Assembly (NCBI GenBank): GCA_030836965.1
Contig: JAUPLM010000390.1
Coordinates: 1 to 11,204, forward strand
DNA: 11,204 bases
Direction: 5' to 3'
Source: Thermodesulfobacteriota bacterium
Lineage (GTDB): Bacteria > Desulfobacterota > Desulfobacteria > Desulfobacterales > RPRI01
Under the pieces are notes generated by a model that was not told where the DNA came from, did not search any database, and saw only the letters and a program-made list of their open reading frames with translations. The position numbers and the translations under genes are program-made. This document shows, piece by piece, positions 5,919 to 11,204 of the stretch (positions are counted from its first letter, which is position 1; every line of letters starts with the position of its first letter).

Positions 5919-6218
5919 ATGAAGATACTTCTTGACCTATCCGGACATTGCATTGAAACCGAGGCTAAGCGCATATACGAAGAGAGCATAAGAGAATATT
6001 TCAGGGCTCCTGATTCAATGCGGTCTGAGCTTGAGAAAAAAATCGAGGGGCTCAGGAATTTTCTGGAGTATTCCGATTTTAATCATCTTAGAAGCCTTCA
6101 TCCGTCTCTTGCGGGAGCAGATGGCGGCAGGGCAGCGCTCCATCTTGATGGAAGCAATTCATTCAGAATCGAAACAGGTGGCAGCTTTTATAAAACGCAG
6201 AAAAAAACAGCCGTTTGA
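5919..6218 (+). CDS. Small hypothetical protein
   Basis: This 99-residue product is not recognised. The first part is a beta strand (MKILLDLSG) followed by two helices rich in charged residues (ETEAKRIYEESIREYF and RSELEKKIEGLRNFL), ending SDFNHLRSLHPSLAG. The last 30 residues are Gly/Ser-rich. A second frame (6031-6231) stays open across the same 3' end and could encode LLREQMAAGQRSILMEAIHS and a basic tail, so a frameshift joining the two frames cannot be excluded. The ATG lies 14 bases after the scaffold gene's stop, with only a weak ribosome binding site, so it probably depends on upstream translation. It is the last + strand gene before a convergent junction. Confidence 0.6.
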   Translation: MKILLDLSGHCIETEAKRIYEESIREYFRAPDSMRSELEKKIEGLRNFLEYSDFNHLRSLHPSLAGADGGRAALHLDGSNSFRIETGGSFYKTQKKTAV

Positions 6219-6260
6219 GAGCATCGAATAATTGAAGCTTATCTCCGCTTTTAAAGATTT

Positions 6261-6339
6261 ATAATAAGATAGCAAAGAAGGCGCACGCCGAATCCGGTTC
6301 CGCTTACCAACGGGTTCAACGGGGGTTCTCTCTTATTAT
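6261..6339. terminator. Possible bidirectional terminator region between convergent genes
   Basis: The gap between the convergent genes is framed by a 9-bp inverted repeat, ATAATAAGA (6261-6269) and TCTTATTAT (6331-6339), with a 61-base interior containing GGCG-CA-CGCC (around 6280) and two GGGTTC copies. The outer arms could bring a stem together, but they are AT-rich and far apart, and no strong GC stem with a U-run is present. The location is where a terminator is expected. The structure itself is weak evidence. Confidence 0.3.
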
Positions 6340-6341
6340 TC

Positions 6342-6788
6342 CTAATCGTAACTTGCACGGGTTGCCTCATCAGTCATGGTCGGTGCGATAATCTGTTCCC
6401 ACGCTGCATTTTCCCATGTCCCGAGACATGTGTGCATATCAAGATACTTTTTCGGTATAGGGTGTGTGCCCACAACTACCTTTATCCCATAGCGTTTTTC
6501 AAGAAAGGCTTTGAATGTATTGATATGAGGGCAGGGGGGATAACCAACTACCATGCCGGTTGCTAAATGAATAACCTCTGCGCCGTTCTTTACCATCTCT
6601 TCGCCCGCATATTCAATGTTGCCGCCGGGACAACCGTCGCATGTTGTAAATCCAACAAGTTCAACTTCAGCATCCCTGTATATGCTGAAAGCCCCTTCCT
6701 TCTTCTTCATGGCCCGGAGACACTTCCCGCCGGCACAGCGCCGGTATCGGTCGCATATGATTATACCCACATTCGTCTTTGAAACCAT
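6342..6788 (-). CDS. CGGC-domain putative metal-binding protein
   Basis: This 148-residue cytoplasmic protein matches the CGGC domain (predicted metal-binding) family. Its cysteines are C12, C18 and C23 in CDRYRRCAGGKC, C50 and C53 in TTCDGCPGGN, C86 in YPPCPHI, and C121 in HTCLGTW; His88 is close to C86. A Rossmann-like alternation runs through VGIIICDRY, VELVGFTTC and VIHLATGMVVG. The function is unproven, but the cysteine set suggests a bound metal or Fe-S cluster. The start at 6788 is chosen because GGGGGAG (6794-6800) lies 5 bases before it; a longer version from 6833 would place this site inside the coding region. It lies downstream of the gamma-carbonic anhydrase gene on the same strand, with a 113-base gap. 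Confidence 0.88.
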   Translation of the reverse strand: MVSKTNVGIIICDRYRRCAGGKCLRAMKKKEGAFSIYRDAEVELVGFTTCDGCPGGNIEYAGEEMVKNGAEVIHLATGMVVGYPPCPHINTFKAFLEKRYGIKVVVGTHPIPKKYLDMHTCLGTWENAAWEQIIAPTMTDEATRASYD

Positions 6789-6831
6789 TTCAACTCCCCC
6801 TTTCGATTCTTTCAAGGTTAATCGCCACGGC

Positions 6832-6844
6832 ATTGGGAACCAAT
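6832..6844. promoter_or_regulatory. Inverted repeat upstream of the CGGC gene (candidate operator)
   Basis: ATTGG-GAA-CCAAT is a perfect 5-bp inverted repeat with a 3-base centre, located 44-56 bases before the CGGC gene start on the - strand. This is where a promoter would lie. GGCCGGCC at 6857-6864 is a second palindrome in the same gap. No convincing -35/-10 pair was found, so the role is speculative. Confidence 0.25.
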
Positions 6845-6901
6845 CCCGGAAAATAAGGCCGGCCGATAGCCATATAAATATTGATGCAAAAGAACATGAT
6901 C

Positions 6902-7426
6902 TTATGATACCGGGTGTATTCCCACATCCAGGTATTTCTTTGCAAGATCAATATAAAGTTGTTTGCCCATATTCCAGAATTCTTCATCATTAGCGGTTAT
7001 CTCACGGACGATTTTCGCCGGATTTCCGGCAGCAACCACTTTTGGAGGAATTAACTGCTTCATTTTTACGACAGCGCCTTCCGCGATAATTGAACCTTCC
7101 CCGATTTCAGACCAGATACTTAGAATAGCGCCCATGCCGATTACCGCCTGATTGCCGATATATTTCCCATGAACAAGGGCGCCGTGGCCGATGGTTACTT
7201 TTGTTCCGATCCGGTTCGTATCATCGGGAGGTGCGTGAACAATTACTCCTTCTTCAACCGCCGTACCGTCCCCGATTTCGATTCTTCCGTAGTCGCCCCT
7301 CAAGATGGCTCCATGACCGATGTAGCAATCAGCTCCGATAACTACATCGCCGATAACAGCTGCCAGAACACTGACATAAGTATTTTCTCCCACGGTTGGC
7401 TGTCTGCCGTCAAACTTGTACAGCAT
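6902..7426 (-). CDS. Gamma-class carbonic anhydrase family protein (left-handed beta-helix)
   Basis: The 174-residue protein is built of hexapeptide repeats (VIGDVVIGADCYIGHGAIL, IEIGDGTAVEEGV, VTIGHGALVHG, AVIGMGAIL) that form a left-handed beta-helix trimer, closed by a C-terminal helix. The three metal-ligand histidines of gamma-carbonic anhydrases are present as H64 (IVHA), H81 and H86 (IGHGALVHG), and R43/D45 (LRGD) match the subunit salt-bridge pair. CO2 hydration is therefore plausible, although many family members are untested or bind other ligands. The methionine at 7426 (MLYKFDG) is preferred over the ATG at 7441, because AAAGGA lies 7 bases upstream of it and the family normally starts near this point. 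No carboxylase or acetyl-CoA pathway gene is nearby to define its role. Confidence 0.92.
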   Translation of the reverse strand: MLYKFDGRQPTVGENTYVSVLAAVIGDVVIGADCYIGHGAILRGDYGRIEIGDGTAVEEGVIVHAPPDDTNRIGTKVTIGHGALVHGKYIGNQAVIGMGAILSIWSEIGEGSIIAEGAVVKMKQLIPPKVVAAGNPAKIVREITANDEEFWNMGKQLYIDLAKKYLDVGIHPVS

Positions 7427-7442
7427 AAATAATCCTTTCATG

Positions 7443-7454
7443 AAAACGCGTTTT
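7443..7454. promoter_or_regulatory. 12-bp perfect palindrome upstream of the carbonic anhydrase gene
   Basis: AAAACGCGTTTT is fully self-complementary and lies 16 bases before the chosen start codon on the - strand. Its position in the leader or promoter zone suggests a possible operator for a dimeric regulator. A second, longer-range inverted repeat in the same gap pairs AATTCCCG (7466-7473) with CGGGAATT (7518-7525). The rest of the 224-base gap (7427-7650) shows nothing else that can be supported. Confidence 0.3.
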
Positions 7455-7602
7455 TAATAAATGGCAATTCCCGGGTATCTGCATGATATCTATTTATAAT
7501 GCATTAGGCGGGAGACGCGGGAATTCCTATGGGTCTGCAGTAATGCGCGATCAAAAAAATCACATTATGTCTGGTATGTCAACGAATTATCAGCGTGTTA
7601 TA

Positions 7603-7620
7603 TTAAAATCCGGCTGGATC
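7603..7620 (-). terminator. Weak hairpin downstream of the two-component operon
   Basis: Read on the - strand, GATCC-AGCC-GGATT followed by TTAATAT forms a 4-5 bp stem with a 4-base loop and a short U-rich run, about 30 bases past the stop of the receiver-kinase gene. The stem is short and the U-run interrupted, so it may be a weak terminator or chance. Confidence 0.25.
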
Positions 7621-7650
7621 AGAGTTTAAATATCCTATTCAGGTCGATTC

Positions 7651-8778
7651 CTATGACACGGAAGAGTTTACGGGGATCTTTATCTTAAACTGGGTTCCGT
7701 GTCCTGGTTTTGATTTTACTTCTATGGATCCGCCGTGCTTCCGGATTATTCTGTCGGCAATAAAAAGCCCGAAACCCGTTCCTTCTTTTCCTTTGGTTGA
7801 GAAAAAAAGCGTAAAGAGCCTGTCAATAGTCTCCTGATCCATTCCGGTACCGTTGTCTGAAACTTCGAAAAGAATACGGTTGTCATCCTGCCGGGCACTG
7901 AATATAATACGATGTAAAGGTTTGGATATATCCCTGATACAGGCATCCACAGCATTTTCAAGAATGTTGATAATGGCGGAATTGACTGCCGGAGAGTCGA
8001 TTTCGAATAATCCTGCTGAAGAATCAAAATCTTTTAAAAATTCAATATGCCTGTTGAGTATCTTGGGTTCAATGACTTTTGCAGTCTCTTCGGCAAAAGT
8101 GCAGACATCAACCTTTTCAAGGCACATTTCCCTGTCCTTTGAATAGAAGAGGATGTCCTGTATCAGTTTTCTGATATGTCCGACCATCTCCTTTACAACT
8201 GTCCAGCCTTCAGCGATTTTTCCCAGATTTTCCTTTTTAAATCCGGAGTCGACCAGGTACATTCCGCCGTCAAGACCTGTCAGAAGGCCTTTGATGCTGT
8301 GGGATATTGTGCCTAACATCAGGCCGAGCGCTGAAAGATTATCCTGGAGTTCGGATTTTTCCTTGATAAGGCGCTCAAGATTTTCGGTGTATTCTCTTAG
8401 TTGCCTGCGGCTTACAATCTTTTCCCGTACTTTTTTCAAAGCCACATCGAGTATATTCACGTTTATAGGTTTTGTAATGAAATCCGCCGCGTGATCCTGA
8501 AAGCTCGCAATAGCAAGGTCCATATCGCCATGGCCGGTTATCATAATGAATTCGGTATCCAAACTTTCATGTTTGATTTTTCTCAGCAGTTCAATTCCGT
8601 CGATGCCCGGCATCTTGATATCGGAAAGAACGACGGGAGGCTTATATTTTCTGAACAATTTCAGAGCCTCTTCACCATTTTCCGCAGAATGGACTTCATA
8701 TCCATGACTCTTCAGATAAACACCGAGAACATCACGGATATCTTCTTCGTCATCAACCAGAAGAATCTGCTTTTCCAT
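7651..8778 (-). CDS. Response regulator receiver-histidine kinase hybrid
   Basis: This soluble 375-residue protein has an N-terminal receiver domain (about 1-120) with D9/D10 acidic residues, phospho-acceptor D53 (VVLSDIKMPG), T81 and K103 (ITKP), all intact. A coiled coil follows (about 122-150). The dimerisation segment has an unusual H-box, GTISHSIKGLLTGLDGG, with H160 followed by Ser instead of Glu/Asp. The ATPase domain is complete: N box NILENAVDAC (271-280), G1 SDNGTGM, F LFTLFFSTKG and G2 GTGFGLFIA. It has no DNA-binding domain. Its start lies inside the end of the upstream sensor kinase (26-base overlap), with AAAGGA 8 bases before the ATG, so the two are translationally coupled. The probable chain is sensor kinase to D53, which then modulates this protein's own kinase activity toward an unseen regulator. 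Confidence 0.93.
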   Translation of the reverse strand: MEKQILLVDDEEDIRDVLGVYLKSHGYEVHSAENGEEALKLFRKYKPPVVLSDIKMPGIDGIELLRKIKHESLDTEFIMITGHGDMDLAIASFQDHAADFITKPINVNILDVALKKVREKIVSRRQLREYTENLERLIKEKSELQDNLSALGLMLGTISHSIKGLLTGLDGGMYLVDSGFKKENLGKIAEGWTVVKEMVGHIRKLIQDILFYSKDREMCLEKVDVCTFAEETAKVIEPKILNRHIEFLKDFDSSAGLFEIDSPAVNSAIINILENAVDACIRDISKPLHRIIFSARQDDNRILFEVSDNGTGMDQETIDRLFTLFFSTKGKEGTGFGLFIADRIIRKHGGSIEVKSKPGHGTQFKIKIPVNSSVS

Positions 8779-11044
8779 CTTCAGTATCCTTTATCGGGAA
8801 AGTAATGACAAAACAGGCGCCCCGGCCTTCTTCCGATACGGCTTTAATAGTTCCCCCGCAATCCTTAACTATCCCGTAACTGATTGATAATCCCAATCCG
8901 GTGCCTTTGCCTACCTCCTTGGTAGTAAAAAACGGTTCAAATATTTTTTCCAGAATTGTTTTGTGTATGCCGATTCCCGTATCGCATATTTCAACAGTTA
9001 TGCTGTTTTTCTCTTTAAAAGCCCTTAATGTGATTTTCTTTTCACTATTTACATCTTCTTTAAAACTCCATTTTTCTTCGATGGCATCCCGCGCATTTAT
9101 CAGAAGATTGATGAAAACCTGCTCAAGCCTTCCCGGATCAGCCATGATCATCGGCAGATCCTTTTCAATATCCCAGGACACTTCAATCCCTCTTACTTTT
9201 AATTGCTGGCTGAATATTTCGAATGCCTTCCCCATGATATCGCTGACACGAATTTTCACAAAATTTGCTTCGGATTTCCTGGCGAATTCCCTCAAATGGT
9301 TGATTATGCGCGTAGCCCGGTCGACGTTGCTGTCTACTTTTTCAAGCATATTATTTAAAATCGGTTCGTCAATAGTTTCGTTTTTGCCTATCTTCTGAAT
9401 GAAAAAGCTGCTTACAGTTTTTATAACAGAGAGCGGCTGGTTGAGTTCGTGAGCAACACCTGTTGCCATTTCTCCGAGTGTTGCCATTTTGCTGGCCTGG
9501 ATAAGCTGCTGTTCGACTTCAAGGCGTTTTGTGATATCGCTCGTCGTTACGAGCAGAACTTTCTGCCCGGGATATTCAGAAGGAGAAACCCTTATGTTGA
9601 CAAAGATGGTTTTGCCGTCCTTCCTGACATGCTTAACCTGATTTAAGACGGAATATACTCTCATCCTGAAACCGTATTTTTCCTTTTCATCTTCTTTGAA
9701 CAGATCCATAAATGATTTATTGATGATTTCATCCTTCATGAATCCGTAAACCGTTGTTACGCTTCCGTTGCAGTCGAGAATATTGAGAGTATCCATATCG
9801 AGGACAAAAACAGGATTCGGCATGTTGTTGAATATCGAGTAGTATTTTTTTTCGGACTTTTCCAGATTCTCCTCAAGTTTTTTCCTTTCTGTTATATCAA
9901 GACATACTTCCATAACCGCGGTAATTTCATTTTTATCATTTCTCACCGGTGAGGTCCGGGCTACCCAGTGAGTTGTGGAACCGTCGGCATTGATTCTTGA
10001 TTCTTCTCCGTAATGGGGTTTCCCGTCAATGAAAGTCCTTTCAACAGGACAGCTCTCACATTTTAAATCCCGGCCTTTATAGGCATGAAAACAATAGTCG
10101 CCGGGAACAGGATTGAAACGATCCGAAAACTGGTGATTATACCGGATCAGCCTGAGATTCTGGTCCTGAATTGTTATCAGGCAGGGAACAAGTTCAAACA
10201 GATTCTGGTACTCATCCTTCTGTTTATTCAATTCGGTTTGTTTTTCCCCGATCTCCTTCCCCATTTTGTTTATAGCATCGGCGAGCTGCCCCATTTCATC
10301 TTTCTGGGGAATAACCACCTCACGGTCATATTCGCCTTTTGCTATAAGATGTGTTCCTTCAATAAGTTTTTTTACCGGGCGGTTGACAAACCTTAATACG
10401 AAAACAAATATCAGGATGGATGTGCAGAGGAATATGAAAACAGCAAGTCCTATAATTCCTTTTTCAAAAAACAGTATTTCCTTATCCGTTTCTTCGAGAG
10501 ATACAACCACATCGAGAGCTCCCAATATCTTTTTATCTCCCGGGTGAACATGGCAGCCGGTTGAACATCCCGGCTCATTGTAAATCGGACTGATGATCCC
10601 AAGGAGCCTGTAACCTTTGGGAGAGTGAAATATTCTGGTGCGTTCGCCGAGAGAGAGCTCCGAAAGAGGCGGTTCTGTTTTGTGGCATATATAGCATGCC
10701 TCTATATTTGTGTTATTGTTCAGGTGAGACTGTATATTTGAATATTTGATCTGGCCGCTTTTGTTGAATATCTGAATATTTTCGATCTCCTTTTGCTTTC
10801 CGATATTTGTGATGATCTGGGTAATATCATCCCTCGAGTTGAGCATCATGGAATAATGGGTGCCCAGCCTGATCGTATTTGTCAGCCGGTCGGTTCCGGC
10901 TACAATATGATCCATAACGCGCGTCTTCTGATAGTTGATGTTAAAATACGCCCAGGTTGAAATTGAAATAAGAAGGGTCAACTCAACCGTAAGAATAAGT
11001 TTGTAAACCAGGCGATGGCTCAGAAATTTGAAACGGTAAAACAT
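8753..11044 (-). CDS. Membrane sensor histidine kinase with c-type heme-binding extracytoplasmic domain
   Basis: The protein has 763 residues: TM1 (about 13-33), an extracytoplasmic region (34-195), TM2 (196-219), HAMP (220-270), PAS-1 (about 278-388), PAS-2 (about 400-505), HisKA with H532 (GVAHELNQPLSV) and HATPase (N box NLLINARDA at 647-655, G1 DTGIG, F EPFFTTKE, G2 GKGTGLGLS). The extracytoplasmic region holds CYICH (C117/C120/H121) and CSTGCH (C160/C164/H165), a canonical and a CxxxCH-type heme-attachment motif. Heme-based redox or gas sensing outside the membrane is therefore likely. PAS-1 also carries C318, C329 and C332 (CESCP), a second possible redox or metal site. AGAGG 6 bases before the ATG supports the start. 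It overlaps the downstream receiver-kinase gene by 26 bases. The sequence alone cannot distinguish redox, gas or heme-availability sensing. Confidence 0.93.
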   Translation of the reverse strand: MFYRFKFLSHRLVYKLILTVELTLLISISTWAYFNINYQKTRVMDHIVAGTDRLTNTIRLGTHYSMMLNSRDDITQIITNIGKQKEIENIQIFNKSGQIKYSNIQSHLNNNTNIEACYICHKTEPPLSELSLGERTRIFHSPKGYRLLGIISPIYNEPGCSTGCHVHPGDKKILGALDVVVSLEETDKEILFFEKGIIGLAVFIFLCTSILIFVFVLRFVNRPVKKLIEGTHLIAKGEYDREVVIPQKDEMGQLADAINKMGKEIGEKQTELNKQKDEYQNLFELVPCLITIQDQNLRLIRYNHQFSDRFNPVPGDYCFHAYKGRDLKCESCPVERTFIDGKPHYGEESRINADGSTTHWVARTSPVRNDKNEITAVMEVCLDITERKKLEENLEKSEKKYYSIFNNMPNPVFVLDMDTLNILDCNGSVTTVYGFMKDEIINKSFMDLFKEDEKEKYGFRMRVYSVLNQVKHVRKDGKTIFVNIRVSPSEYPGQKVLLVTTSDITKRLEVEQQLIQASKMATLGEMATGVAHELNQPLSVIKTVSSFFIQKIGKNETIDEPILNNMLEKVDSNVDRATRIINHLREFARKSEANFVKIRVSDIMGKAFEIFSQQLKVRGIEVSWDIEKDLPMIMADPGRLEQVFINLLINARDAIEEKWSFKEDVNSEKKITLRAFKEKNSITVEICDTGIGIHKTILEKIFEPFFTTKEVGKGTGLGLSISYGIVKDCGGTIKAVSEEGRGACFVITFPIKDTEDGKADSSG

Positions 11045-11084
11045 CTGTTTCCTCTATTGTTCGAATTTCCCGAATGTGCATTTT

Positions 11085-11103
11085 ATCAAGTACTGTTCTT
11101 GAT
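11085..11103. promoter_or_regulatory. Inverted repeat in the sensor kinase upstream region (candidate operator)
   Basis: ATCAAG-N7-CTTGAT is a perfect 6-bp inverted repeat lying 41-59 bases before the kinase start codon, between it and a possible divergent start at 11128. A TAAAAT box on the - strand (11081-11086 region) could serve as a -10 element overlapping the repeat, but no good -35 is apparent. An operator function is inferred only from position and symmetry. Confidence 0.3.
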
Positions 11104-11127
11104 CAATCAGCCGGGTGCAATGTATCA

Positions 11128-11204
11128 ATGATTATACAATCACAAACTGATCCGGAGTTGATCTTTAAGTTTCCCGCGAAATTTGCCGGTGATGGAAAGG
11201 TTTA
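11128..11204 (+). CDS. Possible start of a divergent gene, cut by the window end
   Basis: A + strand ATG at 11128 opens a frame of 25 codons with no stop before the window ends, reading MIIQSQTDPELIFKFPAKFA and then GDGKV. The product is not recognised. No clear ribosome binding site precedes it (only GGG about 13 bases upstream), and the fragment is short enough to be open by chance. It is listed because divergent placement relative to the kinase would explain the shared upstream region. Confidence 0.22.
   Translation, partial: MIIQSQTDPELIFKFPAKFAGDGKV

Noticed and set aside
6031..6231. Separate 66-codon gene overlapping the small hypothetical gene
   Set aside because: No ribosome binding site, and its first half is hydrophobic sequence antagonistic to the better supported frame. 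Kept only as a frameshift possibility for the 5919 gene.
6290..6330. tRNA-like GGTTC segments in the convergent gap
   Set aside because: Only isolated GGTTC/GGGTTC words are present, with no acceptor stem or anticodon arm.
6789..6833. N-terminal extension of the CGGC protein to 6833
   Set aside because: A strong GGGGGAG lies just before the internal ATG at 6788, and the extra 15 residues precede the conserved start of the domain.
7462..7482. Possible sigma54 promoter beginning TGGC near the carbonic anhydrase gene
   Set aside because: The GG-to-GC spacing is 16 rather than 10 bases and it points away from the gene.
1..11204. CRISPR arrays, tRNA or rRNA genes, transposases and nitrogenase structural genes
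   Set aside because: No regularly spaced repeats, cloverleaf, rRNA motif, transposase or nifHDK-like sequence was found. The NifX-type proteins here belong to an ORP-like context, not to nitrogen fixation.

Overview
The window looks like one end of an assembled contig from a strictly anaerobic bacterium, most likely a Desulfobacterota (sulfate-reducer type) relative. This is inferred from gene content: MinD-type ATPases carrying inserted ferredoxin domains, several small NifX/NifB-type cofactor-binding proteins, a DUF5320 protein, a sigma54 activator and a c-type-heme sensor kinase. Bases 1-15 are not genomic. They match the 3' end of a common Illumina adapter and truncate the first gene.

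Region 1 (16-6218, all on the + strand) resembles the orange-protein (ORP) loci of Desulfovibrio. It opens with the C-terminal part of a sigma54-dependent activator. A clear -24/-12 promoter (1027-1042) follows. The genes downstream are, in order: a NifX-like protein fused in frame to a glycine-rich zinc-ribbon tail (with its own internal ribosome binding site and ATG), a DUF5320 protein, a second NifX-like protein, two overlapping ferredoxin-MinD ATPases, a nested inverted repeat, a third NifX-like protein (TTG start), a degenerate receiver-like protein that seems to start at CTG, an FmdB-type zinc ribbon, an IscU/NifU-like Fe-S scaffold, and a small unknown protein. The inferred theme is assembly or handling of a metal-sulfur cluster, driven by ATPases, supplied by a dedicated scaffold and switched on by a dedicated sigma54 activator.

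Region 2 (6342-7426, - strand) holds a CGGC-domain putative metal-binding protein and a gamma-class carbonic anhydrase homologue with all three metal-ligand histidines.

Region 3 (7651-11044, - strand) is a two-gene signalling operon. A membrane sensor kinase with two c-type heme-binding motifs in its extracytoplasmic domain (one CxxCH, one CxxxCH) is followed, with a 26-nt overlap, by a receiver-histidine kinase hybrid. No DNA-binding output protein is visible. A possible divergent gene begins at 11128 and runs off the window.

No rRNA, tRNA, CRISPR array, insertion sequence or phage gene was seen. No gene-free stretch exceeds 300 bases; the longest (7427-7650) holds only short inverted repeats.
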